A stretch of DNA of 64,000 bases from the NCBI RefSeq assembly GCF_000143535.2, contig NC_037311.1:1612001-1676000 (forward strand), read 5' to 3'. Of the stretch, positions 36,603 to 46,969 are shown piece by piece; positions within the stretch are counted from its first letter, which is position 1; the number at the start of each line of letters is the position of its first letter. The position numbers and the translations under genes are program-made. The notes under the pieces are model-generated. The model worked only from the letters and a program-made list of their open reading frames with translations. It was not told where the DNA came from and ran no database searches. Source of the DNA: Botrytis cinerea B05.10. Taxonomy: Eukaryota > Ascomycota > Leotiomycetes > Helotiales > Sclerotiniaceae.

Positions 36603-37714
36603 GTGTTTGCATCTGAAGTTGCAGATTCGTTCTTCATCGCGAGAACTGGGATTATCTCGGCTTGGGGATGAGAGTAGGAGTTTGTGTGTGTGTGTGTGTG
36701 TTTGGTAATGGGATTGAGGAGATCTTGGGTTTGGATGTATGGGAGGAGGAGGAGGAGGGAGGGCCTGGGGGTCAGGGTCGGGATCCATGGTTTGGGATTG
36801 GGGATTGGGAAGCGGGAGTGAAGTACCTAGGGATTATTTACTTCTCGAATTATACTTACTTACTTCCTTACCTGGTAGGATAGTGAGCGGGGTTCAGTGC
36901 CGAGTTATCTTCATATTTCTGAGCGAGCACTTTGATAGATTTCACGTTACGATACATCAGTGTTTGTATCTTTCCATCTAACTTATATATATGACCGGGA
37001 AAAGAACCATGAGAGAAGTGGAAAGCACTGTTGAGAAGATCTTGTGCGTGTGACTTTTCATTGGTCCTGAGTTGTTCGTTTGGGCGAAGGATTTTCTGGT
37101 CGGTCGGGCGTTTGTTGGTTCGGATTTTGATCTTGGGATGCATGTATGTATGGATCGTTCCTAAATTCGATTGCGAAATGCTCTTTGATTTGATTTGATT
37201 TGATTTGATAGTCTGTGATAATGCGATGCTCAGTGCGTTACTGTGCGGTGAGTAGAGAACGAGGATTTGGGATGGGAGATGGTTGAGCTGGAAGTTGAAG
37301 AGATTTCCGAGTCGGAATGTATATGTAACATGAGGGAGATGAAAGTGCATGCTTATTTATGAGCGAGCGAATATAGAATTTGTTTGGTGTGATATTTTTC
37401 ATGAAGAGAATCGAATGATATATATCACTCTGGTATTCGTCTGACAAAGAAAAAGAGAAAGATAAAAAAAATTGAGAATTGTTGTTTCCTTTTTTTATTT
37501 TTATTTATATTTATGTGTTATGTTTGAATGATATATATATAACTTATAAGTTGAAACGGGAAAAGAAGAGTATTAATAATATATCAGCGAATTCATTAGT
37601 TGTTAAAGTCATCAAGGAAGAGTAAGAGGAAAGAGATATGTATAAATTTGTGTGTCTTTTATATCCTCTATTTCCAGGTTTGGAAATGAATATTTCTGAT
37701 AGTTTCGATGTATA
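36603..37714. other. intergenic with microsatellites
   Basis: A (TG)n run at 36681-36700, a GGA-rich tract (36739-36765) and a GATTT repeat (about 37187-37209). The 160-codon minus-strand frame at 36868-37350 has no domain and low-complexity SNQIKSK-type content, so it is not annotated. Confidence 0.5.
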
Positions 37715-37780
37715 TGTCACGGCGCCAACTACATGTTCTGTAGTTGCCTTCGTGCCCTACTTTCTATAAGTAGGGCCTCA
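37715..37780. repeat. two adjacent perfect hairpins at a possible LTR-like boundary
   Basis: Hairpin 1: CAACTACA (37726-37733) pairs with TGTAGTTG (37739-37746), loop of five. Hairpin 2: GCCCTACTT (37754-37762) pairs with AAGTAGGGC (37768-37776), loop of five. They directly follow TGTCACGGCGCC, where TG at 37715 could be an LTR start. I could not find a matching CA end or target duplication, so the element type is unproven. Confidence 0.55.
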
Positions 37781-38508
37781 CTCTTCCATAGCTCTTCTAC
37801 CCTTATGGTACAATATACGTCTTTACCCGTACCTTGACAATATAGATAGTTATGTATTCTATCTATTGGATCGGTTATACGTATATAATGCCTTCGAGGA
37901 CTTGTGAAATAGTATATATTGGGATATTAAGTAGAGAGAAACAAGACGGGAAAATGTATAGTTTGTGTGTAAGCGAGTGTATTTATTTGAGTCTTCTAGA
38001 TTAGCTTTATCTGCTTCCTTTGTTTTGCTTGCTTGTATAGTTTATGTATTATCCTCTACGTCTTGAGTCTTTCTCGTTTTACTATAGTACTTTTATATAC
38101 CGAAAAGTTTATAAATCTGTATTGAATAGGGAGGTGTATATTGAGTAGCTTGAACATGTATTCTTAAACTTGTTTATATTCTTTGTCATTATTATAGAGT
38201 ATAATCTTTACTAATACTAAGATAAACTTCTGAACTCTTAATGTCACTATTATAATAAGCCTTTTCTACATGTCAAATTTATGAAACGATTAGAAATATC
38301 TAGCGTGGTTTTATTATGATAATGAAATAGTTTTCTTAGTATTATAGTAATTAGAGTACGTTATGTCGCCGTTGTTATAACTACAGACTAGTTTCTTCTC
38401 CAATTGAGCGATTAGAGATCCTCGCAAGCGACAGTGCAGTTATAGCAATCTCTATAAAATTGAAATTAAGATATTTGGGTAGAATAAGTAGAATGTGACA
38501 TCACTCAC
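37781..38508. other. AT-rich block without genes
   Basis: Strongly AT-rich DNA with no frame of meaningful length. Together with the hairpins before it and the broken gene after it, it looks like decayed repeat DNA. Repeat-induced mutation (RIP) is a possible cause but needs a dinucleotide count. Confidence 0.4.
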
Positions 38509-39170
38509 CACAAAGCGCCTTTGTATTATCTTCTGCAATACGCGCGAAATTCGGTCGTCTGGATGTGGTGATTCCACACGCTGTATATGCGGAAGAATCC
38601 TCGGCTTGGTTCCAGCAGGATTTCGTCGTTAACACTGTGGGTATTTACCACGCTGCGCAATACCTCATCCCATTACTCTTCGAGAGTGAAAATGGAACCA
38701 AGAGCTTTTTCGCGTGGGAAGTACGCCTGCCTGTCTTGGAAATTTCTCTGTAGCAATAGGGTGTTGAATAAGCAAATTTGCGCAATCGAGACGTATTGAA
38801 CATCTCGGGGAGGAATTTGGCGAGAATGGCTTGGTGGCTATCAATATTCATACTGGGGGTGTGTTAATACCCACTGCTGAAGAGCATACCCCGTTGGACT
38901 TTCAATCCTGTGAGTTTCTACTCAAAGATATGATAGTAAAAGGAACGTTTTGATAAAAAAAAACAACAACTAAAATGTACTAATGGATTAAAGACCTCGT
39001 CGATAGTATTGTTCTTTGCGGAACATTTTGCATATGGTTATCTTCACAGCCTTCTATAGATTTGAAATGGCTGATGGGAAGAATTATCTCTGATTATTGA
39101 GATGTTGGAGAAGATTGGAGTTATTGTTAGTAGAGATTTGTTGAAGAGGAAATCTTCTATGTGATGCGAC
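38509..39170 (+). pseudogene. short-chain dehydrogenase/reductase (SDR), truncated and frameshifted
   Basis: Pieces of one SDR can be read in order across shifting frames: KFGRLDVVIPHAVYAEES and VNTVGIYHAAQYLIPLLF (38.54-38.69 kb), IEHLGEEFGENGLVAINIHTGG and LIPTAEEHTPLDF (38.79-38.90 kb), DLVDSIVLCGTFCIWL (about 38.99-39.05 kb), and a C-terminal VSRDLLKRKSSM-type end (about 39.12-39.16 kb). These correspond to the NAG-region, the helix before the active site, the post-catalytic segment and the C-terminus of fungal SDRs. The N-terminal TGxxxGIG cofactor loop is missing, the YxxxK segment is not readable, and several frameshifts/stops separate the parts. The neighbouring AT-rich block suggests a repeat-associated loss. 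Confidence 0.6.
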
Positions 39171-40223
39171 GTTGCAATTGCAAAAAAGATATATGTTTGT
39201 ATTGTAAAAGAGAAGACGATAGAATTGATACAAGAAAAGCCTTTGTATATGCCATAGTCAATCTAATAACAACGTATAGTGAATAAAAATGAATCACTAT
39301 ATAACAGCAGCGAGGTGCAGAAATATACTTAAGGCAATAGCATACAGTATAGAGGTCAAGTTAAGAGAGTAGGAAATCTGTGTCTTATTTAATCTACAGA
39401 AGGAGAAACTATAAATACTAAAATAGTAATTTCACGTAGCATCTAGGTCACGCTTTTCCGCACACAATAAGTCTATAAATTGACTAGTGAAAGTCTTTGT
39501 TAAGTTGCTTTAAAAGGATTCGATGTTTTTTTCTGGCGAGATCACAAAGAAATTGATTATCTTGAGCTTGGGAATGTGAAAAAATACTTATTTGTGGATG
39601 AAGAACGAGTACCACTTGTTGGGATTGGATTTTATCAACTAAGGTAAATCCAACTCGTGATAAACATCAAAGATACTTCATATGTTGTGGTAACGACAGA
39701 TAAGAATGGAATTCAAAACCTAAAACAACCAATAAGCTCTATTGTACGATTCAAATTTGGTACATGAACACATAACTCACAACTTACTCCGGATATGTCA
39801 ATCCCTTTTGTTAATTGCTTGAATAATGTGAGAGATCGGAGATAGCGCGAAACTTCTTCCATCTTCCGTGCCATCGATATTTATAAATAGTCATAAGTAA
39901 CAAAATCTAATGGCTCAATTGTAATACACAGAGATCTCAAAATGATACAATTAGATATCATACCCGTGGAATTAATTGGATCAACTTAGTCAGAAGCCGG
40001 CGCAACTAGATATGAACCTATCGTTTCAAATATTTCAAAATTCGATTTCATCTGCAGTTTCATACGGAAATCGGGACAGGGGAAAGAAGACTATTGATTC
40101 TCGAGATGGGGGAGGGGGGGGGGGGTGACGAAACCGAGAACAATAGACAAACAACCCATTGAAATGCATTACTAAAGCCGGCAACTCTTTTTTAAATCTC
40201 CGAACATCCCTTTCAGATCAGCT
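39171..40223. other. AT-rich intergenic DNA
   Basis: No supported gene. A G-rich run at about 40108-40126 (thirteen G with one interruption before it) is the only notable feature. Confidence 0.45.
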
Positions 40224-40229
40224 TATATA
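40224..40229 (+). promoter_or_regulatory. TATA box of the first Met-Cys small gene
   Basis: TATATA 44 bp before the ATG at 40273, with a CA-rich leader between them. Confidence 0.45.
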
Positions 40230-40272
40230 CTCACAGGAACATTCACCTTAACTAACAAGTATATCCACAAAG

Positions 40273-40629
40273 ATGTGTCTTTCAATCTGCCACGCTCATA
40301 CCTGTCCACACATGTCCTACAATGATCATCTTTGCAAACCTAATGCCTACCCTCCAACTTGTCCATTCCGCAAAGAAGAGATAAAACACTTGGAGAGAAA
40401 ATGCGTTCGTTGCTTGAAAAGGGAAGGATTTTTCATAACGAACGAATCCCATCAGAACGCAAAGACAAGAAGACTCAGTGAAGCAGCTGAAATCAGAAAA
40501 GGTACAATTCTTACTCTTAAGAGACTAGAACAAGCAGAAGAGTTCGTAAAAGAAGAAAAGAGGCAGAATATGTTAAGAAGAAGACATACCGAAAAGGGTG
40601 ATAAAACGCGCAAGTGTGTAATCATGTGA
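40273..40629 (+). CDS. small Cys/His-rich protein with C-terminal CaaX box (CVIM), 118 aa
   Basis: One frame, starting Met-Cys. Cys occupy positions 2, 6, 11, 21, 30, 44 and 47 with His at 7, 9, 13 and 19, so the N-terminal 47 residues could bind zinc. There is no signal peptide. The middle and end are strongly charged and helical (EQAEEFVKEEKRQNMLRRR, likely a short coiled coil). The last four residues are CVIM, a canonical CaaX box; M at the final position favours farnesylation. Cysteine count, the CaaX box and a TATA box make chance unlikely. I recognise no named family; it resembles other tiny 'MC' proteins of filamentous ascomycetes, including the three that follow. Confidence 0.6.
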   Translation: MCLSICHAHTCPHMSYNDHLCKPNAYPPTCPFRKEEIKHLERKCVRCLKREGFFITNESHQNAKTRRLSEAAEIRKGTILTLKRLEQAEEFVKEEKRQNMLRRRHTEKGDKTRKCVIM

Positions 40630-41243
40630 GGGACGATGAGTTTTAAGGTTACGAGATCAGGATTGTAAACTCCAATTATGTACGCACTCATCAAAAAGAG
40701 TACCGGAACGACTCACTATTAATGATTTTAATACAACTATTTTTGAGAAAAAAGAAACCACCTTGATTAGAATGTGCTATGAGATTCAATGACGAACTGA
40801 CGGAATAAATTGTGACTAGATCGAAAAATCCTTACTATTAAGCGAAGTGCCCCTGGACTATTTCTGATGTATCAAACAGCCCAGCAAGATTACCAACCTA
40901 AGCATACATGCGGGGAATGTCATCGGAGTTTGATTAGCTGCTGCCAAGGAATGAACCCGATTGAGAGATAAAATGATGAGCGGTTTGCCTTAGTTTCTCC
41001 GGTGTTTCGACCAATTCACGATGACCTCTTGTCATCTGTTCCTAGGATGAGATAAGAGCTAAAATTGTGTCATTAAATACCTAGTACGCCTAGATACTTT
41101 ATTAGGCTTGAACTGTGATTACTAAACACCAAGAAATTATTCCATCACGATGTTCAAACTCCGGCTTACATCGTATGCGGCCGGCAAAAGCGGGGCAACC
41201 AAACACGTGGTCTGTTCTCTTACTCGTCCTACATCATGACTAC
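40630..41243. other. intergenic, no gene supported
   Basis: Short frames only. Upstream region of the DUF1349 gene. Confidence 0.4.
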
Positions 41244-41250
41244 TATAAAT
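41244..41250 (+). promoter_or_regulatory. TATA box of the DUF1349 gene
   Basis: TATAAAT 114 bp before the ATG at 41364. Confidence 0.45.
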
Positions 41251-41363
41251 GGATGGAAAGAATCTTTATTGTCTAAAGTAACTGAAGTTTTTTTTCTAGA
41301 ACTATCGTGCTATTCAAGACCAAAATCATTACACACCTACGAAAACAACCTATACAAAACAAT

Positions 41364-41939
41364 ATGTCTCCCACCAAAGAACCCTTCACCATAACTGCCT
41401 CTCCATCAACCGATATCTGGCGCAAGCCTCCCACCACTGATGCTTTCAATGCTCCTACCGAAATGGCTTCAGCTATACCACTTACCTCATTCCTCTCCTC
41501 CAAGATCACCTTTTCTCTCCCTTGCAAATATCGCTACGACCAAGGTGGTCTTCTTCTCCATCTCACCAAAGCCGGCTCCAAAGATCGCTGGCTGAAGACT
41601 GGAGTTGAATTTTATAATGGCAAACCATTTGTCAGCACTGTTGGATGTGATAATTTTGCAGACTGGAGTATCTACCCGACAGGTCTCGATGCAAGTAAAG
41701 ATGTGGAGGTTACGGTTGAAGTGAGGAGAGAGGGCGATGAGAACGGAAAGGGTCTTTGGGTTTATTGGATCCAAGACGAAGAGAGAATTCCACTTAGAGA
41801 GGTGGCGTGGTTTTTTGCCGATGAAGAAGATTGGCAAATTGGAGTTGGGGCAATGGCTTGTAGACCTGCCAAAGCTGAGGCTACTAACGGAGAGAGTTTA
41901 GAAGTGAAATTTTGGGATTTCGAATTGAAACAAAATTAA
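41364..41939 (+). CDS. DUF1349 family protein (concanavalin A-like fold)
   Basis: A single-exon gene of 191 residues. DUF1349 proteins adopt a laminin-G/ConA-like beta sandwich; a yeast relative was named regulator of enolase. Segments typical of the family are visible: FSLPCKYRYDQGGLLLHL, RWLKTGVEFYNGKPFVSTV, DWSIYP, a charged VTVEVRREGD strand, LWVYW and LREVAWFFADEEDWQIGVGAMACRP. Length equals the family's usual 190-220 residues, and there is no signal peptide, so the protein is likely cytosolic. Biochemical activity is not established. The start was chosen at MSPTKEPF; the frame extends upstream to an ATG-like site at 41307, but the TATA spacing and family length favour 41364. Confidence 0.82.
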   Translation: MSPTKEPFTITASPSTDIWRKPPTTDAFNAPTEMASAIPLTSFLSSKITFSLPCKYRYDQGGLLLHLTKAGSKDRWLKTGVEFYNGKPFVSTVGCDNFADWSIYPTGLDASKDVEVTVEVRREGDENGKGLWVYWIQDEERIPLREVAWFFADEEDWQIGVGAMACRPAKAEATNGESLEVKFWDFELKQN

Positions 41940-42436
41940 GTGTTGGGTTTTGTAAGACGTGCAATCAACTTCTAGGGACGGGAATTTGATGCTGCGATGA
42001 AAGATGAAATGGGTTTGAAGCTATAGGGTTGTTTTTGGTTTCCTATGACGGGTATCACACTACATGCCAATTAGTAACATCAACATATCATGAAAACGAG
42101 AAGTCCCAGAGAAGACATAAAATCACATGTGTCTCTTCTTGAACTGTGTGGACTCTGATATGTAGAGCCTTCTCCTCAAAGTGCTACCTAAAGAGAGAAC
42201 AGTCAGTGTTGACATTCGCATTCCTCCCGTCAACACACCGTTTAAAGCACCAATGCGCAATTAAATTCACTCCATTGTCATCAATTCGAAATTGTACTTT
42301 TAACTTTGGCTGATTTCTACAGTGTAACGGGTATTGAACTGCTTCCAATTTTCATTCCAGAATTTAGTACACGCAAGACTAGCTCAACATACGCAAACTC
42401 TTCTAGAACAAGTGCAGGACAGCCCCACACAGTTAG
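41940..42436. other. intergenic, no gene supported
   Basis: Spacer between DUF1349 and the second Met-Cys small gene; no coding signal. Confidence 0.4.
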
Positions 42437-42444
42437 TATATAAA
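42437..42444 (+). promoter_or_regulatory. TATA box of the second Met-Cys small gene
   Basis: TATATAAA 122 bp before the ATG at 42566, followed by CA-rich leader sequence. Confidence 0.5.
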
Positions 42445-42565
42445 TCCCCTTCCATCAGCAGCTTCTTTATCCCGCAGTCTCTCCAATTCAAACTGCAAAC
42501 ACCAAACCGCGAAACGAACACCCAAGAGCCAACCCAAAACCCTACCCAAAGCAACAAAAGCTACC

Positions 42566-42843
42566 ATGTGTACAGAAATCTGCACCCAATTCGATGAATG
42601 CGGCTGCTGCGAAGTCCGCACTACTCCTTGCCACTATCAATATCTACACAACTGCGCACTTCAAGATTGTCCCGCATACCGCGCCGGATTCCGTCGCCAG
42701 CCGGGTAAGTGCTATCATTGCATTTATAATATTCCACAAAATTGATTGAGTTGTGCTCGTGATCATTTCCTCTTTTCTCTTTATTTCATCTTGAAGTTGA
42801 GGCGAGAGTGATAGGGGCGAGCGCATGTTTGAGACGGTTGTAA
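42566..42843 (+). CDS. tiny Cys-rich protein (61 aa), two exons
   Basis: Exons 42566-42704 and 42797-42843, joined by a 92-bp intron with a GTAAGT donor and TTGAAG acceptor, give 61 residues. It starts Met-Cys and has nine cysteines: CTQFDECGCCEV, then TTPCHYQYLHNCALQDCP, and one close to the end. The C-terminus CLRRL has a Cys five residues from the end, one off a CaaX box. There is no signal peptide, so it is unlike a secreted effector; metal binding is the plausible role. The second exon is short (15 codons), so the exact C-terminus is uncertain. Missed by simple ORF calling because of its size and intron. Confidence 0.5.
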
Positions 42844-43245
42844 GCGAAAAATGACATAGGTAGGTGGATGCTGGAAAGTATCTACTATATAACAGTCTGA
42901 AAACCCCCCGAGTAAAAACCATTTTCCCTAGAATACTTTAAATATGAAAAACGAAAAACCCGCAATAAGATTCTGACATGGTCAATATGACATTGATGAT
43001 TAGTCATGAAGTAGCCATGCTGAAATTAACCAAAGCAGCAGAAGACCGAGAAATACAGGACGTTTGAACAGCCTGCCATTTGAAAAACCATCAAAGATGA
43101 ATACGTCGTTCCGAACTTATTCTCCAATAATTCCAATCTTATTTCCACGACAGGAGACTAAGAATCTAAGAGTCTACGCCAACACAAGAACTTCATTACT
43201 TCCAAACGAACTCAAAACAGTGCCAGCACAACCCCGTATCTCAAA
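42844..43245. other. intergenic, no gene supported
   Basis: Spacer between two small Cys-rich genes. The frame at 43064-43357 ends inside the next promoter and has no motif. Confidence 0.4.
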
Positions 43246-43251
43246 TATAAA
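43246..43251 (+). promoter_or_regulatory. TATA box of the third Met-Cys small gene
   Basis: TATAAA 125 bp before the ATG at 43376, the same spacing as in the second small gene. Confidence 0.45.
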
Positions 43252-43375
43252 TACTGACTTCTTCTTATCGACTTGTCCCAGCTTAAAGTATTCATTCCCC
43301 AAGACAATAAAATCTCATCAAACCTACCCCCAACATCAACTTCCTAGAACACTCTAGCCTGAACCCAACCTCAAT

Positions 43376-43648
43376 ATGTGCCAGCAACAACATACCGTCC
43401 ACCTTCTCTGCATGCATGCATCCACAAACTTGCACCACTGTCCTCGAGCACCCACCAATAGATCCGATCATACTCCTGACTCAACTAGATGTTCATTCTA
43501 CTGGCTTTCTATCGTTGAGAAGCGCGAATTTTGTCCTGTTTGTAGAAATGTCCGATGGAATCGATGGATTAGATTCATGAGACGACGAGCGGAACGAGAT
43601 GGACGGGATGGGGAAGGGAGTTCATCTTCGGGGTGTGTGATTTTGTGA
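43376..43648 (+). CDS. small Cys/His-rich protein with C-terminal CaaX box (CVIL), 90 aa
   Basis: A single-exon frame of 90 residues starting Met-Cys. Cys at 2, 12, 22, 39, 53 and 56 and His at 6, 9, 14, 20 and 21; the CPVC pair at 53-56 follows a KREF segment, like a zinc knuckle. A strongly basic stretch (RWIRFMRRRAERD) and a Gly/Ser linker lead to the terminal tetrapeptide CVIL, a CaaX box whose last Leu predicts geranylgeranylation. The polybasic stretch next to a lipidated Cys is a classic membrane-anchoring arrangement. Layout (Cys/His head, charged middle, CaaX) matches the gene at 40.3 kb although the sequences differ. Function unknown. Confidence 0.58.
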   Translation: MCQQQHTVHLLCMHASTNLHHCPRAPTNRSDHTPDSTRCSFYWLSIVEKREFCPVCRNVRWNRWIRFMRRRAERDGRDGEGSSSSGCVIL

Positions 43649-43934
43649 GGAGGGGAGGAGTTTGAGAGGATGGGGAATGGAAAAGAAAGATCTGTGGTTG
43701 TGATGATGTGATGGAAGCGATTTTTACTCTCCTTGTGGATTGACTTTTAATGGAAAAAAATCTCTTATGAATAAAATTGTAAACAAACTATTGTCATTTA
43801 CATTAATGAACTGAATAAAAAAATGTCGTGCATAGGATAGTTACTGTTTGTATGTGTTATATGATATCAATAATCAAAAATGCATTCCGATTTCCTAAAG
43901 CTGACTGCAAATAAAGAGAGAGAACCAAAGTGAT

Positions 43935-45757
43935 CTAAATTTGCAACTTGAGAACTGGTTTGTTGCACCCGGATTTCCTTGCCTCGAACGCTGCGTACAC
44001 ACTATCAATCTCAGCTTCGTACATTTTTGTACAAATGGATCGAATAAAAGTTCCCTTAGCAGCCCTCTCAAACCTCTTGTCCTTCTTCGCCACGAGAACC
44101 AGATGGCGCTCAACTCGAGCGTGTTCTGGTACCGTATCATTAGCTTGTTGCACGTCCGGCCATAATTTTTCTACCAAATCTTCCTCCGTCAATGTCGAAT
44201 CTTCTTTCGGTTCTAATAAGATCCCACAACGAGTTCTACCCGCTCCAAAGACAAGACAGCCGTTCAATAGCGGGTGTGATTGGAGGAAAGTCTCAATGTA
44301 CACAGGATTGACTTTGGACGCATTGGAAAGGATAAGAAGATCATCGATTCGGCTTTCAAATTTCCATAGTGTACCAATTCCATTGGCAAGTGAATCTTCG
44401 CAACGGCGCACAATATCCCTGGTCCTCCACTGAGTCTGATCAGGTGCCATATGAAAAACAGGCTGAGCCCAAGCAAGAGCTAGATCATTGTATTTGTTCA
44501 AAATTATTTCGCAGAGCGTAGAATCAGAGTTCACTGGCTCTAGTTCCGGTAGAAATTGGGGGTGGAATTCGAGATGTGACCAATGTGATTTGGGTGGTAC
44601 AAGAAGTGGCAACTGGGTAGATTCAGTCGACCCGAAGATTTGCCACAGTACTGCGTCAGTACTGCGGACAATGAAGTCACCTGTTTTCTGTGATAGTGGA
44701 CCTAGTTCTTGATCAATAACGCATTCAAGGGCAGATTATGAGAATTCTATTTACCTCCGAGCCAGGAAATATGTTTCAAAGCAGCGATTTCGTCTTCGAG
44801 GCCCTTGCTATGATTCAAGAATAATTGCTCCGTAATGCTTGGAACCTCCATTAGTCCATGAATTGGAAGAGCTTTCATGATTTCATGAAGTATCCTCCCA
44901 CTAGATGGTTCATTTGGTGGGCCACGAACCAAGGTCGAACCTAAGAAGATCGTTGAGAACGCCAGGCCGAGCCCAGATGCATGAGAGAAGCTACACCCAC
45001 TCAAGAGTAGTTTGTCTTTTTCTACAAACTTGAAGCCTGCAATCGTTCTTCCAGGTACTTCAGGTAACAATACACTGCTGTTGATGAAACCACTGAGGTA
45101 TTCATAGCTGCAATTCTTTGGCTTTGGTGCACCTGTGGAACCCGATGTATGAATAATCAATGCAAGCTCATCTTTATGTGTATCCCAATTCTTCAAGTAA
45201 AGGTACGGCTTGCTTTTTGTGGTTATTATCTCCTGTAGCGTCGGTATTTCGTGCTTTTCCAGAGTTGGGAGCACCTCCAAAATTCGTGCAGCAAGATCTG
45301 AATATTGCGATGTGTAGAAAACTTTTGTGCTTTTGGTTGCCTTGAGCAATGAAACCGTGTTTCCTAATGCATTTCCAACCCTTGGTAAAAGCAGAGGGTT
45401 TCCAGTTTTCATACAAGCAATCTCAATGATCGGATAGCGAAAGTCCTGAGACCCAAGAAACGCGAATGTCTCGGTCGATGAAAATTCAGACTTAATGGCG
45501 TCGATCCAATTAGCTAGGAAGTCCACACCACACAAAAACTGTCCAGCGTTGACTTCGTGGAATCCCTCGGATATGTCAGTTGTCTTGGCAATCATTGCCA
45601 CGATTCTTTGAGGATTTTCACGTGCCTCTTCCTCGAGAACATGTGGAATGAGCCTGTTAGCACGTTTGAGATCTGCATCGGAAGGATATCTCTCATTTTT
45701 ATACGTGACTTGGTAATTGTTCTTCGCACTTGTGATGGTTTGTGTTGCTGAGGCCAT
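43935..45757 (-). CDS. stand-alone adenylation (AMP-binding) enzyme, NRPS-like
   Basis: Two exons on the minus strand (45757-44755, 44701-43935; 53-bp intron) give 589 residues. It belongs to the ANL superfamily, which activates a carboxylic acid as acyl-AMP. Motifs: the P-loop-like IIHTSGSTGAPKP (about residue 207), FSHASGLGLAF, the FGSTES element, WRTRDIV (usual D of A7), SRIDDLLILSNASKVNP (A8 hinge) and a terminal AAKGTFIR with the catalytic-loop Lys. The N-terminus (RANRLIPHVLEEEARENP) is the type found in fungal adenylate-reductases with A-T-R layout, about 1000 residues long. Here the chain stops right after the A domain; no carrier or reductase domain remains downstream. It could act alone, with partner proteins, or be a remnant. 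The substrate cannot be read safely. Confidence 0.85.
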
Positions 45758-46969
45758 GTTGGATGACGGTGTTTCGAATTATGGTAGAAAGAAGATTAAG
45801 AGGATGTCCAGGTATATGTACACGTCTTCAACATCATATTATTGATCAACCACCACGATCTCATACATATTTCCGAAAAGGGACAGGGGGTTTCACAGCC
45901 GAATGCAAGCACATCTCTTTTCGCCGTAACCAAGTATATTGTCGACTCGCGAATGATTAATTAAAGAGAACGGAACACGTATAGATTACAACGTGGGTGC
46001 CGGATCTGAATGTTAGACGATAACTACAATGTAGCTATCAACTGGAGGGCTATAATGTTCAATTTAAACTACCACAAACTTTATTATCGCTCGAGAACAG
46101 CAACGATAAATATAACAATTCCTTTGCGATGAGAAGTTCGGTGTTGCAAATTGAAGGTGTGTCTCACAATGCAACTTGTACTATTACCCGATGCTTGTAA
46201 GTCTGATGAGCGATATTGATTTCTCTGCATATCTGTGAGAGTCATTACCTGTTTGGCAGGCGCTATGTATTTTTGGCGTTTCCTCACTTTGCAGTAGTCC
46301 TCGATGCAGCAGGTCTGAAGTGTCATTTCCACGCCACCCTAAGAAGGGTTCATGTACCAATTGAACACCCCCTGACTAAGTGAGCTACGAAGCATATTTC
46401 AGTGATAATCTTGTAGAATTCTTCTCTCCAAGACTAAGAGCGGTGAACTATAGATCGCTCAGTTGGCCAGAACATTCCGTTGGTAAGTGGAACCCGTCCA
46501 ATGTCAAGGACTTCAACAGGGGCGTGCCATCAATAGTTTCCTTTCAGATCAAGAAAAGAAAGCATGCGAGGACGACAGTAATATGTCTCGGAAACATTTA
46601 TTTTTGGTCCAGCCACACACGTGCCAGTGCCACAGCTGTTGAGGCGTCACTTGTGCAGAAGGAATCAGGTGGGATGTCAAGATAAGATTTGATGTACAGT
46701 CAGCAATGCCTCAGGCTCATTCGGCGACCCTAAATATGCTGGCAACGCTGATACCCCTGTAACCTGAACGTCGCCGACCCCAAAGAACATCATTCCTCAT
46801 CATACCCCACAAAATGAAGCCCGAGCAAAAGTTTAATGAGCTATTGCGAGTAGTTAGCTACAACTATAAGAATAAAGAACAACCACCACGTTGAGGAGAA
46901 AAACTTCAATCTACAAAGACCAGATCAGTACTTGATACATCAGCCCACAACACCCTCAATTATCTCAAA
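45758..46969. other. intergenic, no gene supported
   Basis: Divergent promoter region between the adenylation gene and the small Cys protein at 46970. Short frames only. Confidence 0.4.

Noticed and set aside
36394..36637. Repetitive HKQTSQTN frames, minus strand
   Set aside because: Translation of the 13-bp minisatellite.
36868..37350. 160-codon open frame, minus strand
   Set aside because: No domain, low-complexity SNQIKSK-type content from GATTT repeats, no promoter or splice support.
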